A DNA stretch of 64,000 nucleotides from Oscillospiraceae bacterium (GTDB taxonomy: Bacteria; Bacillota; Clostridia; Oscillospirales; Ruminococcaceae): contig JAGZUF010000007.1 of assembly GCA_018380115.1 (NCBI GenBank), positions 37,589-101,588 on the forward strand, in the 5' to 3' direction. The translations under genes and the position numbers were made by a program. Shown here piece after piece: positions 40,477 through 49,218 of this stretch. The notes beneath the pieces were generated by a model. That model worked only from the letters and a program-made list of their open reading frames with translations, made no database searches and was not told the origin of the DNA. Every line of letters begins with the position of its first letter. The first letter of the stretch is position 1.

Positions 40477-41403
40477 TTGAAAAAAATCGTGATCGCCCTG
40501 GGCGGCAATGCGCTGGGGAACACCCCGGCCGAACAGCTTGCACTGGTGCGCCAGACGGCGAAGCCCATTGTAGACCTGATAGAGCAGGGCAACCAGGTGG
40601 TGATAGCCCACGGCAACGGCCCGCAGGTGGGCATGATAAACCTGGGCATGTCCACGGCGGCGGAGGCAGGGGCCATCAAGGCCGACATGCCGTTCCCCGA
40701 GTGCGGCGCCATGAGCCAGGGCTATATCGGCTATCATTTGCAGAACAGCATTGCCAACGAGCTGGCCGCGCGCGGCATTCAAAAAAGCGTGGGCACGCTG
40801 GTGACACAGGTGTTGGTGGACGAGGCCGACCCTGCCTTCCAGAAGCCGTCCAAGCCTGTGGGCGCGTTTTACGACAAGGCCACGGCCGACAAAATAGCGG
40901 CCGAGCGCGGTTACACCATGGTGGAGGACGCGGGCCGCGGCTGGCGCCAGGTGGTGCCCAGCCCCAAGCCTGTGGATGTGGTGGAAAAGGACATGGTGAA
41001 CACGCTGGTGGATTCCGGCTATGTGGTTATCACCGTGGGCGGCGGCGGCATCCCTGTGGTGAAAAAGGACGGGCGCCTTGTGGGCACCCCGGCCGTGATT
41101 GACAAGGATTTTGCCTCTGCCAAGCTGGCCGAGCTGATCAGCGCGGATATGCTGGTAATTCTGACGGCGGTGGACCGCGTGGCCATCAACTGGGGCAAGC
41201 CGGACCAGAAGGCCCTTGCCGAAATGACGGTGGCCGAGGCCGAAAAATACTGCGGCGAGGGTCACTTTGCGCCGGGCAGCATGCTGCCGAAGGTGCAGGC
41301 CGCCATGTCGTTCGCCAAGGCAGGCGGCACGGCTGTCATCGCCAGCCTGGAAAATGCTGCTGCTGCCCTGCGCGGCGAAAGCGGCACCCGCATCGTGAAG
41401 TGA
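40477..41403 (+). CDS. arcC: Carbamate kinase
   Basis: 308 residues. MKKIVIALGGNALG and GNGPQVG are the nucleotide- and carbamate-binding motifs, and VVITVGGGGIPVV is the central glycine loop. It makes ATP from carbamoyl phosphate and ADP. The start is a TTG at 40477 behind TTAGGAGGAG. Pairing with a carbamoyltransferase later in the operon gives substrate-level phosphorylation. No arginine deiminase gene is nearby. Confidence 0.95.
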   Translation: MKKIVIALGGNALGNTPAEQLALVRQTAKPIVDLIEQGNQVVIAHGNGPQVGMINLGMSTAAEAGAIKADMPFPECGAMSQGYIGYHLQNSIANELAARGIQKSVGTLVTQVLVDEADPAFQKPSKPVGAFYDKATADKIAAERGYTMVEDAGRGWRQVVPSPKPVDVVEKDMVNTLVDSGYVVITVGGGGIPVVKKDGRLVGTPAVIDKDFASAKLAELISADMLVILTAVDRVAINWGKPDQKALAEMTVAEAEKYCGEGHFAPGSMLPKVQAAMSFAKAGGTAVIASLENAAAALRGESGTRIVK

Positions 41404-41419
41404 AAGGAAGCGTGCTTTC

Positions 41420-42580
41420 ATGAAAGACGAAGTCATCAGCGTAAACTGTTCCATTGTGCGCGGCGGCACCAGCAAGGGCATTTTCATCATGGAAAATGAG
41501 CTTCCGCAGGACCCGGCGCTGCGCGACAAATACATTCTTGAGATATTCGGCAGCCCCGATGTGCGGCAGATAGACGGCCTTGGCGGCGCGGACGTGCTGA
41601 CCAGCAAGCTGGCCATCATAGGCCCGCCCAGCCGCGAGGACGCCGATGTGGATTACACCTTTGGCCAGGTGAGCTTCGTGGACGCGAAGGTGGATTACAA
41701 ATCCAACTGCGGCAATATCTCGGCCGGCGTGGGGCCCTATGCCATCGACCATGGCCTTGTGAAGGCCGAAGAGCCGTACACCACCGTGCGAATCCATCAG
41801 GTGAACACGAATTCCATCATCAACGCCAAGGTGGCCGTGAAGGACGGCCGCGCGGTGATAGAGGGCGATTTGCACATTGACGGCGTGCCCACGCTGGGCT
41901 CTACCATCGAGCTGGACTTCTCCGACAGTGTGGGCGGCATCACGGGCAAGCTGCTTCCCACGGGAAATGTGACGGATACCATCACCACCGAGGATGGCAA
42001 GCAGTATGAAGTGTCTGTGGTGGACGCCGGCACGCCCACCGTGTTCATCAGGGCCGAGAGCCTTGGCATGCAGGGCACCGAGACGCCCGCTGAAATTGAG
42101 GGCGACGCCGCACTGATGGCGCGCATTGAAGAGATTCGCGGCCGCTGCGCCGAGAAAATCGGCCTGACGGACACTTGGCAGAACGCCACAAAAAAATGCC
42201 CGTATTCGCCCTTCTTTGCCATTGTTTCGCCTGCACAAGGCTACCGCACGTTCGACGGCAAGGATGTGGACGCCGGGGACATTGACCTTGTGAGCAGGCT
42301 GCTGTTCATGCAGATGATGCACAAAACGCACCCTGTCACCGGCACGGTGTGCATGGGCACGGCGGCCCGCGTGCCGGGCAGCATTGTGCATCAGGTGCTG
42401 AGCGAGCGCGGCAAAAACGGCCGCAAAATTGTAATAGGCCATCCCGCCGGGGTGATACCGGTGGTGTCGGAGCTGGAGGCGCACGACGGGCAGTATGACC
42501 TGAAAACGGCCGCCATTCTTCGCACCGCCCGCGTCATCATGGACGGGCAGGTATATGTGCGCAAGTCCCGCATTCAATAA
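41420..42580 (+). CDS. PrpF-family isomerase (methylitaconate/aconitate isomerase-like)
   Basis: 386 residues, double diaminopimelate-epimerase-like fold. CSIVRGGTSKGIF and GGADVLTSKLAII are typical of the family. SNCGNISAGVGPYAID is the active-site cysteine loop, with a second conserved block around PVTGTVCMGTAARVPGSIVH. Known members are 3-methylitaconate delta-isomerase of nicotinate fermentation, aconitate isomerase and oxalomesaconate tautomerase. All move a double bond in a branched unsaturated acid. Here itaconate to citraconate or mesaconate would fit the neighbours. Confidence 0.85.
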   Translation: MKDEVISVNCSIVRGGTSKGIFIMENELPQDPALRDKYILEIFGSPDVRQIDGLGGADVLTSKLAIIGPPSREDADVDYTFGQVSFVDAKVDYKSNCGNISAGVGPYAIDHGLVKAEEPYTTVRIHQVNTNSIINAKVAVKDGRAVIEGDLHIDGVPTLGSTIELDFSDSVGGITGKLLPTGNVTDTITTEDGKQYEVSVVDAGTPTVFIRAESLGMQGTETPAEIEGDAALMARIEEIRGRCAEKIGLTDTWQNATKKCPYSPFFAIVSPAQGYRTFDGKDVDAGDIDLVSRLLFMQMMHKTHPVTGTVCMGTAARVPGSIVHQVLSERGKNGRKIVIGHPAGVIPVVSELEAHDGQYDLKTAAILRTARVIMDGQVYVRKSRIQ

Positions 42581-42600
42581 TTTATCAGGAGGAAAAGAAA

Positions 42601-43989
42601 ATGAGCAAGACCATTGCAACCAAGATTGCCGAAGTGGCGGTGAACACCAAATTCGAGAACCTGCCTGAAGAGGCCGTCGTCAAGGCGAAAACGCTGACGC
42701 TGGACGTGCTGGCTTCCATGCTGGGCACGCGCGAAGTCATCTCCAGCACCATTGCGCGCGAGGTGGCAGAGGAGATGGGCGGCCCGGCCGAGGCCACCAT
42801 TGTGGGCAGCAAGGATAAGGTTGCCGCGCCCAACGCCGCGTTTGCAAACGCCATTCAGTGCTACGGCCTGGACTTTGTGGACGACCACAACGAATCCAAC
42901 GCGCACCCGTCGCCCGCCACCTTCCCCGCCAGCATGGCGCTGAGCGAGATGCTGCACCGCAGCGGCAAGGAGTATATCGAGGCCGTCTCGCTGGGCAACG
43001 AAGTGGTGTGCCGCATGGGCACGGCCTACCTGGGCGATATGTATTACCAGGGCTTCCACCCCACCAGCACCTGCGGCACCATGGGCGCCGCCGTCTCCGC
43101 TGCGAAGCTGATGAAGCTGGACGAGCAGAAAACCGTGTATGCCCAGGGCATTGCGGGCAGCATGGTGGCGGGCCTGATGGCCTGGAACACCGAGGGCTCT
43201 TTTACAAAGCGCCTGCAGGCCGGCCACCCCGCCATGAACTCCATCATCGCCGCGCGCATGGCCGAAAAGGGCTTCAACGGCCCGTCCGACATCTTTGAAA
43301 GCAAGGATGGCCTGCTGCACGCCTATTCCTTCCAGGACCACTATGACTCCAAGTACATCACCGAGGGCCTGGGCGAGGATTGGACGTTCACCAAGTCTTC
43401 CATCAAGGTGTACCCGTGCTGCCGCTACTCCGGCGGGCACCTGGACGCCTGCCTTGAGATTGTGGAGAAATACCACCCCAATGCCGAGGACATCGAGAAG
43501 ATCGACATCCGCTCCTCTAAATACACCATGCACCTGCTGGCTGAGCCCTGCAAGTGGGCGCCGCGCAACATTGTGGATTTGCAGTTCAGCATGCCCTACC
43601 AGGCGGCTATCGCCTTCAAAAACGGCAAGTTCACCGTGGATGAGCTGAACACCGATTACATCAACGACGAGCTGGTGAAACGCCTGATTGCCGCCACCAC
43701 CGTGGTGATGGACGACGAGTTCGAGCGCCGCTACCCGGCCCACTATTCCAGCGCCGTTACCATCACCATGAAGGACGGCACGCAGTATTCCGCCACCGTG
43801 GACGACCCGAAGGGCGACTGGCGCAACCCTGTCACCTACGAGGACGTGGTGAACAAGTTCCGCTACCTTGCCAACCGCACCTACAAGGGCGACACAGAGC
43901 GCACCGAAAAGATTGTGGACTTTGTGAACCACCTGGAGGAGCAGCCGGACATGGCCAAGCTGATGGAGCTTGTGAACGACGTGAAATAA
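42601..43989 (+). CDS. MmgE/PrpD family protein
   Basis: 462 residues covering the full MmgE/PrpD fold: an all-helical N-terminal domain and an alpha/beta lid. HNESNAHPSPATFPASMALSE, FHPTSTCGTMGAAVSAAKL and YPCCRYSGGHLDA are family blocks. Known activities are 2-methylcitrate dehydratase, cis-aconitate decarboxylase (itaconate synthesis) and iminodisuccinate epimerase. All act at carbons next to carboxylates of branched acids. In this operon it is a candidate for elimination of ammonia from an aminomethyl-succinate, or for forming itaconate from aconitate. Confidence 0.85.
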   Translation: MSKTIATKIAEVAVNTKFENLPEEAVVKAKTLTLDVLASMLGTREVISSTIAREVAEEMGGPAEATIVGSKDKVAAPNAAFANAIQCYGLDFVDDHNESNAHPSPATFPASMALSEMLHRSGKEYIEAVSLGNEVVCRMGTAYLGDMYYQGFHPTSTCGTMGAAVSAAKLMKLDEQKTVYAQGIAGSMVAGLMAWNTEGSFTKRLQAGHPAMNSIIAARMAEKGFNGPSDIFESKDGLLHAYSFQDHYDSKYITEGLGEDWTFTKSSIKVYPCCRYSGGHLDACLEIVEKYHPNAEDIEKIDIRSSKYTMHLLAEPCKWAPRNIVDLQFSMPYQAAIAFKNGKFTVDELNTDYINDELVKRLIAATTVVMDDEFERRYPAHYSSAVTITMKDGTQYSATVDDPKGDWRNPVTYEDVVNKFRYLANRTYKGDTERTEKIVDFVNHLEEQPDMAKLMELVNDVK

Positions 43990-44088
43990 GCGCAAAGCAC
44001 AGCTTTTTACAAAGCCCGCGGCGCCGGGCGGCGGCAGGCGGCCGCCGCCCGCCCGCGCGGGCACAACGCGAGGAAGGAAGGGTGCCGC

Positions 44089-44667
44089 ATGCCGCAGCGG
44101 AATGTAGACGACCGCTCGAAAAAAATAGTGTTCGTTTCGAACTGCCTTTTGAACGCGAACAACAAGGTGCAGGAATTTGCACGCTACCCCGGCATGTTCA
44201 CCGAGGTGGTGCGCACGCTGGATAAGTACGGCGTGGGCATTATGCAGATGCCGTGCCCGGAGGTGCTGCACATCGGCTGCCAGCGGTGGTGGCATTCCCG
44301 CAATTTGTACGACAACGCGGGGTTCCGGCACTGCTGCCGCAAACTGGCCGAGCAGATGGTGGATTACATGGAAAATTACGCCATTGTGGGCTATGACGTG
44401 GTGGCCGTGCTGGTGTGCGACGGTTCGCCCACGTGCGGGCTTACTGTTTCCAGCTATTACGAGAACGGCGGGGGCCACCCTGCCGAGCCCGTGCGCAGCC
44501 TGCGCAGGCAGCCGGGCATTTACACGGAAGAGCTTTTGAAGGCCATTGAGGCGCGCGACCTGCCCGCACCGCCCATGTACGGCCTTCTGATGGATGACCG
44601 CGAGAAAACCAACGAGCAGATTATTGCAGAGTTCGACGCGTTCATCCGCACCCGGCTGGGGGCCTGA
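44089..44667 (+). CDS. TudS-like (DUF523-related) putative desulfidase
   Basis: 192 residues. Three conserved cysteines match the [4Fe-4S] ligands of the DUF523/TudS family: C19 (SNCLLNANN), C56 (MPCPEVL) and C116 (DGSPTCG), with C110 nearby. TudS removes sulfur from 2- or 4-thiouracil using a cluster-bound hydrosulfide. The N-terminal block differs from classical DUF523, so it belongs to a TudS-related side branch. Placement inside a pyrimidine-degradation operon supports action on a thiolated pyrimidine. Start ATG behind GAGGAAGGAAGG. Confidence 0.75.
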   Translation: MPQRNVDDRSKKIVFVSNCLLNANNKVQEFARYPGMFTEVVRTLDKYGVGIMQMPCPEVLHIGCQRWWHSRNLYDNAGFRHCCRKLAEQMVDYMENYAIVGYDVVAVLVCDGSPTCGLTVSSYYENGGGHPAEPVRSLRRQPGIYTEELLKAIEARDLPAPPMYGLLMDDREKTNEQIIAEFDAFIRTRLGA

Positions 44668-44765
44668 CGGCCCGGCGGGCAAGAGGTTTCGAAGCAGAGG
44701 GCGGCGCTGTGCCGGGCACACCGCGCGCCGCGGCGCCCTTTTTTACTGAAGGTGGTGTAAACGCA

Positions 44766-46028
44766 ATGAGGGGCATGACATTTGCACAGAAGGCGCTGGC
44801 CCGCGCCGCCGGCAAGGAACATGTGGAAATAGGCGAGATTGTGAACGCCAACGTGGACGTTGCCATGATGGACGACATTCTGGGCCCGCGCATCGAAATA
44901 GCCCAGGGCCTGGAAGAGCTGGGCGTGGGCGTTTGGGATAAAAGCAAAGTGGTGGTGATAAGCGACCACTACACCCCGCCGTGCGAGATAAAGCAGGCGG
45001 AGGCCGTGAAGTTCACGAAGGATTGGTCTTTGGCCAAGGACGTGGACTATCACGAATACGAGGGCCCGTGCCACCAGGTGCTGGCAGAGGCCTGTTACGA
45101 CCAGCCCGGCACGCTTGTTGTGGGCACAGACTCGCACACGTGCATGTCCGGCGCGTTCGGCGCGTTCGGCACGGGCATCGGCTCTACGGAGATGCTGGGT
45201 GTCGTGGCCACGGGCCAAATTTGGCTGAAAGTTCCCGAGAGCTACCGCATCGAGTGGAAAAACACGCTGGGAAAGGGCGTTTTCGCCAAGGACATGGTGC
45301 TGTATGACTGCCGCACCATCGGCCATTCCGGCGCTACTTATAAAGCATTGGAATACTGCGGCGAGGCCATTCGCGCCCTGCCCATGGACGAGCGCATGGC
45401 CATCTCCAACATGGCGGTGGAGATGGGCGCCAAGGCGGGGTATATCCCGCCGGACGAAAAGACGCTGGAGTATTTGAAGGCGCACGGCTCGCAGCGCAGC
45501 TATGTGCTGCTGTACCCGGACGAGGACGCCGAGTACGAGCGCAGCTATGTGAACGACGCCGCCGCGCTGGTGCCGCAGGTGGCCTGCCCGCACCATGTGG
45601 ACAACGTGCACGACGTGACCGAGGTGGCCGGCGCGCCGCTGACACAGGTGTACATCGGCTCGTGCACGGGCGGCCGCATTTCCGATTTGCGCACCGCCGC
45701 GCACGTGCTGAAGGGCAGAAAGGCGGCCAAGGGGCTGCGCTTCCTTGTTTCGCCCGCCTCGCGCGAGGTGTACCGCATGGCCATGAAGGAGGGCATCCTG
45801 GACATCTTGACAGAGGCCGGGGCCGTCATTGTGGCGCCAAGCTGCGGGCTGTGCCTGGGCGCGCACACGGGTATTCTGGCGGGGGGCGAAAGCTGCATCT
45901 CCACCAGCAACCGCAACTTTATCGGCCGCATGGGCAGCAAGGACGCCAGCGTGTACCTGGGCAGCGCCGCCACGGTGGCGGCCAGCGCCATAGAGGGCCG
46001 CATTGCAGACCCGCGCGCCTATTTCTAA
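44766..46028 (+). CDS. Aconitase-family hydro-lyase, large subunit (LeuC-like)
   Basis: 420 residues, the size of the archaeal-type LeuC and of dimethylmalate dehydratase DmdA. Cluster cysteines are in GSCTGGR and PSCGLCLG. VVGTDSHTCMSGAFGAFGTGIGSTE is the substrate region. It needs the small subunit encoded next. Isopropylmalate isomerase itself is unlikely because no leu genes are nearby. Hydration of citraconate to citramalate or dimethylmaleate to dimethylmalate fits the PrpF neighbour. Confidence 0.9.
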   Translation: MRGMTFAQKALARAAGKEHVEIGEIVNANVDVAMMDDILGPRIEIAQGLEELGVGVWDKSKVVVISDHYTPPCEIKQAEAVKFTKDWSLAKDVDYHEYEGPCHQVLAEACYDQPGTLVVGTDSHTCMSGAFGAFGTGIGSTEMLGVVATGQIWLKVPESYRIEWKNTLGKGVFAKDMVLYDCRTIGHSGATYKALEYCGEAIRALPMDERMAISNMAVEMGAKAGYIPPDEKTLEYLKAHGSQRSYVLLYPDEDAEYERSYVNDAAALVPQVACPHHVDNVHDVTEVAGAPLTQVYIGSCTGGRISDLRTAAHVLKGRKAAKGLRFLVSPASREVYRMAMKEGILDILTEAGAVIVAPSCGLCLGAHTGILAGGESCISTSNRNFIGRMGSKDASVYLGSAATVAASAIEGRIADPRAYF

Positions 46029-46053
46029 ACGTGCCGAAAAGGGGGAAGAAGTT

Positions 46054-46551
46054 ATGAATTCTCAGATAAAGGGCAGGGTGTGGAAATTCGGGGACGACAT
46101 CAACACGGACATCATCTCCCCGGGCGAGTATATGGACGCAAGCTATGAGGAGATTGGCCGGCACGCCATGGAGCGCGCGTACCCCGGCTTTGCCGACGCC
46201 ATTGAAAAGGGCGACATCATTGTGGCGGGCAGCAATTTCGGCCCGGGCTCCAGCCGCGAAACGGCGCAGATAGCGCTGAAGTACGCGGGCGTGGGCGGCG
46301 TGATTGCCCAAAGCTTTGCGCGCATCTTTTTCCGCAACTGCATCAACGTGGGCTTCCCGGTGGTGACGCTGGCAGACACAAGCGGGCTGAACCAGGGTGA
46401 CGAGATTGTGGTGGACCTTTTGAACGGCACCATTGAAGACATTACCACGGGCAAAACGTACCAGGGCAGCAAGCTGCCCGAGCATGTGCTGAGCATTGTG
46501 GAGGACGGCGGCCTGAAAAACCACCTGAAAAAAACGCTGAAAAAGGCGTGA
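46054..46551 (+). CDS. Aconitase-family hydro-lyase, small subunit (LeuD-like)
   Basis: 165 residues, swivelling domain. DINTDIISPGEYMD and AGSNFGPGSSRETAQIALK are the signature motifs; the SSRE loop binds the substrate carboxylate. FFRNCINVGFPV follows. ATG at 46054 behind AGGGGGAAG. Forms a complex with the LeuC-like subunit 25 nt upstream. Confidence 0.9.
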   Translation: MNSQIKGRVWKFGDDINTDIISPGEYMDASYEEIGRHAMERAYPGFADAIEKGDIIVAGSNFGPGSSRETAQIALKYAGVGGVIAQSFARIFFRNCINVGFPVVTLADTSGLNQGDEIVVDLLNGTIEDITTGKTYQGSKLPEHVLSIVEDGGLKNHLKKTLKKA

Positions 46552-46622
46552 ATGAACCGGCGCAGGCAAAAAACGCCTGTGCAAGAACATCCGTATGAAA
46601 AAACTGAAGGAGGAAGGAACAA

Positions 46623-47822
46623 ATGGCACCCACCCTGAAAGTGAACTTTGCCGGCGTTTCCATGCCGAACCCCTTCATGCTCTCCTCGGCGCCGCCCACC
46701 ACCAACGTGGAGATGGTGGCCCGGTGCTTTGAGGCGGGCTGGGGCGGCGCGGTGCTGAAAACGCTGGCCTACACCCTGAGCCAGGCGCAGAACGTGAACC
46801 CGCGCATTACCGCGGTGAAAAGCGCCGACGGCGACATTGTGGGCTTTACCAACTTCGAGCTGGGCAGCCCCAAGCACATTGAAAAGTGGGCCAAGGATAC
46901 CCGCTGGCTGAAGGAGCGCTTTCCCGAACACGGCGTCTGGGTGAGCCTGCTGCACACCGAGGGCCTTGTGGAAGAGCAGTGGCGCGAGGTGACGCGCATG
47001 TTCGACGAGGCCGGGGCCGACGGCTTTGAGCTGAACTTCTCGTGCTCGCACGGCATGGCCGAATCGGGCGGCGGCGCCACGGTGGGCGGCAGCGAGGAGG
47101 CCATCAAAATGGTGACCACCTGGGTGCGCGAAGAGACGAAAAAGCCCGTGATGCCCAAGCTGCCCGCCATTGTGCAGGATATTCCCGGCAAGGCGCGCGC
47201 GGCCGAGGCGGCGGGGGCGGACGCCATCGCCACCATCAACACGCTGAACAGCCTGCCCGGCATCGACATCCGCACCTTTGTGCCCTACCCCAATGTGGAC
47301 GGGCGCAGCGCCTTCCAGGGGCTTTCGGGCGCGGCCATCAAGCCCATTGCCCTGCGCACAGTGGCGCAGATAGCCAAGGCGGTGAACATCCCCGTGTCGG
47401 GCATCGGCGGCATTTACAACTGGCGCGACGCGGCAGAGTTCATTCTGGCAGGCGCCTCTTCGCTGCAGGTGTGCTCGGCCGTGATGCACCACGGCTACCG
47501 CATTATAAACGACATGACGGCCGGCCTTTTGAACTACATGGAAGAGATGGGCTTTGAAACCATCAACGATTTCTGCGGCAAGGCCCTGCCCAATATCTTC
47601 CGCCACAACGACCTCTCGCGCGCCTACAAGCTGTATTCACAGCCGGACGCCGAAAAGTGCGTGGGCTGCGGGCGGTGCGTGGCCGTGTGCGCCGACAGCG
47701 CGTACAGCGCCATCCATCTGGACGAAAGCCGCAAGGCTGTGGTGGACAAAGAAAAATGTGACGGCTGCGGCCTGTGCACGCAGGTGTGCCCGGTGAGCTG
47801 CATGACAATGGTACGCAGGTGA
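46623..47822 (+). CDS. preA: Dihydropyrimidine dehydrogenase (NAD+) subunit PreA
   Basis: 399 residues: an FMN-binding TIM barrel of the dihydroorotate dehydrogenase family plus a C-terminal ferredoxin domain with two 4Fe-4S motifs (CVGCGRCVAVC and CDGCGLCTQVC). The catalytic cysteine lies in N138-F-S-C141; the following residue is Ser where dihydropyrimidine dehydrogenases have Pro (NLSCPHG). TINTLNS holds the substrate-binding Asn-Thr pair. It reduces the 5,6 double bond of uracil-type bases. ATG behind AAGGAGGAAGG; 14 nt separate it from preT. Confidence 0.92.
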   Translation: MAPTLKVNFAGVSMPNPFMLSSAPPTTNVEMVARCFEAGWGGAVLKTLAYTLSQAQNVNPRITAVKSADGDIVGFTNFELGSPKHIEKWAKDTRWLKERFPEHGVWVSLLHTEGLVEEQWREVTRMFDEAGADGFELNFSCSHGMAESGGGATVGGSEEAIKMVTTWVREETKKPVMPKLPAIVQDIPGKARAAEAAGADAIATINTLNSLPGIDIRTFVPYPNVDGRSAFQGLSGAAIKPIALRTVAQIAKAVNIPVSGIGGIYNWRDAAEFILAGASSLQVCSAVMHHGYRIINDMTAGLLNYMEEMGFETINDFCGKALPNIFRHNDLSRAYKLYSQPDAEKCVGCGRCVAVCADSAYSAIHLDESRKAVVDKEKCDGCGLCTQVCPVSCMTMVRR

Positions 47823-47836
47823 AGGAGGCGGAAAAC

Positions 47837-49066
47837 ATGACTGAGATCAAGCAAACCATGGCCGATGTGCAGGCCGAGGCCAAGCGCTGCCTGTACTGTG
47901 TGGACGCCCCCTGCCAGAAGGGCTGCCCCGCCGGGGTGGACGTGGCGCAGTTCATCCGCCATTTGCGCTATGAGGACGTGAAAAGCGCCAAGCGCGTGAT
48001 AAAAACGGCAAACCCGCTGGGCGGCATCTGCGGCACGCTGTGCCCCAGTGAAAATTTGTGCCAGAAAAACTGCACCATGAACTACTGCGGCGCGCCCATC
48101 CGCATCCGCGATTTGCAGAAGTTCGCCTGCGCCAACGCAGCCTATGCGCCGGAGCTGGCCCCCGCCAGCGGCAAAAAGGCCGCCGTGGTGGGCGCGGGCC
48201 CCGCGGGCCTTGGCTGCGCGGCCATGCTGGCGCGCCTGGGCCACGAGGTGGACGTGTTTGAAAAGGACGCGGCGGCCGCCGGCGTGGTGGCGCGCGAAAT
48301 TCCGGCGCAGCGCATTGACGCCGCCGTAGTGGAAAACGACCTGGCCGAGCTTGCGTGCGGGCGCATCCGCTTCCACTACAACACGCCCGTCACGGCCCAA
48401 AAGCTGGAAGAGCTGAAACAGGAATATGCGGCCGTGTTTGTGGGCGCCGGCCTTGCGCAGGACCGCATGAGCGGCGTGGACATTGCCGAGGGCGCGCCTG
48501 TGGCTGGCTGCTCGCAGTACCTGGCCGGTTTGAAGAGCGGCAAAACAAAAGCCGTAAGCGGCACCGTGCTGGTGGTGGGCGGCGGCGATTCTGCCATTGA
48601 CGCCGTGTGCGCCAGCCTGGAGGCCGGGGCAGAAAAGGCCGTGCTGGCCTACCGCCGCTCACGCGCCGAGATGCCCGCGTGCGACGAAGAGTTCTTTGCC
48701 GCGGCCGATAAGGGCGTAGAGCTGATGTACATGGTTTCGCCCGTTGCCGTTGCCAAAACGGCGGACGGCGGCGCGGCCGTGACGTTTGTGCGCAACCGTC
48801 TGGTGGAAAAGCCGGGCGAGGCGCGCCGCGGCTTTGAGGCCGTGCCCGGCAGCGAGTTCACCCTGAACGCGGCGCAGGTGGTGTTTGCCATTGGCAAAAA
48901 GGCAGACGCGGCGCTGGTGGCGGGCACGCCCGACAGGGACACCCTGCGCGTGGCGGGCACCAACTGCTTTGTGGGCGGCGACTGGCTGAACGGCGGCGCC
49001 ACGGTTGTGGAGGCCGTTGCCGAGGGCAAACGCGCCGCGGCGGCCATGGACGCGCTGATGAAGTAA
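47837..49066 (+). CDS. preT: Dihydropyrimidine dehydrogenase subunit PreT (NAD(P)H:FAD, Fe-S)
   Basis: 409 residues. The N-terminus has the Fe-S cysteines of the glutamate-synthase-small-subunit family (CLYCVDAPCQKGCPAGVDV, then CGTLCPSENLCQKNC). An FAD-binding loop VVGAGPAGLGCAAMLARLGH and an NAD(P)H-binding loop VVGGGDSAIDAVCASLEAGA follow. It passes electrons from NAD(P)H to PreA. ATG at 47837 behind GAAGGAGGCGG. Confidence 0.92.
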   Translation: MTEIKQTMADVQAEAKRCLYCVDAPCQKGCPAGVDVAQFIRHLRYEDVKSAKRVIKTANPLGGICGTLCPSENLCQKNCTMNYCGAPIRIRDLQKFACANAAYAPELAPASGKKAAVVGAGPAGLGCAAMLARLGHEVDVFEKDAAAAGVVAREIPAQRIDAAVVENDLAELACGRIRFHYNTPVTAQKLEELKQEYAAVFVGAGLAQDRMSGVDIAEGAPVAGCSQYLAGLKSGKTKAVSGTVLVVGGGDSAIDAVCASLEAGAEKAVLAYRRSRAEMPACDEEFFAAADKGVELMYMVSPVAVAKTADGGAAVTFVRNRLVEKPGEARRGFEAVPGSEFTLNAAQVVFAIGKKADAALVAGTPDRDTLRVAGTNCFVGGDWLNGGATVVEAVAEGKRAAAAMDALMK

Positions 49067-49218
49067 AAGCCGAAGCTGCCGCGCGGCGCCCCCGGAAAGG
49101 GGCGCGGCGGGCGGGCCGTCAGGCCCATGCCCTGTGCCCGGTGGGGCCGGCCCTCTGCGGCAGGCGCCGCGCGGCTTTGCACACACAGCGTTTGATTTGA
49201 ACGGAAAGGGGGACACAG

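Noticed and set aside
41420..46551. Nicotinate fermentation cluster
   Set aside because: PrpF and LeuCD relatives fit, but there is no hydroxynicotinate dehydrogenase or reductase, no methyleneglutarate mutase and no dimethylmalate lyase of the isocitrate-lyase family.
44766..46551. Isopropylmalate isomerase for leucine synthesis
   Set aside because: No leuA or leuB is nearby and the genes are embedded in a catabolic operon.
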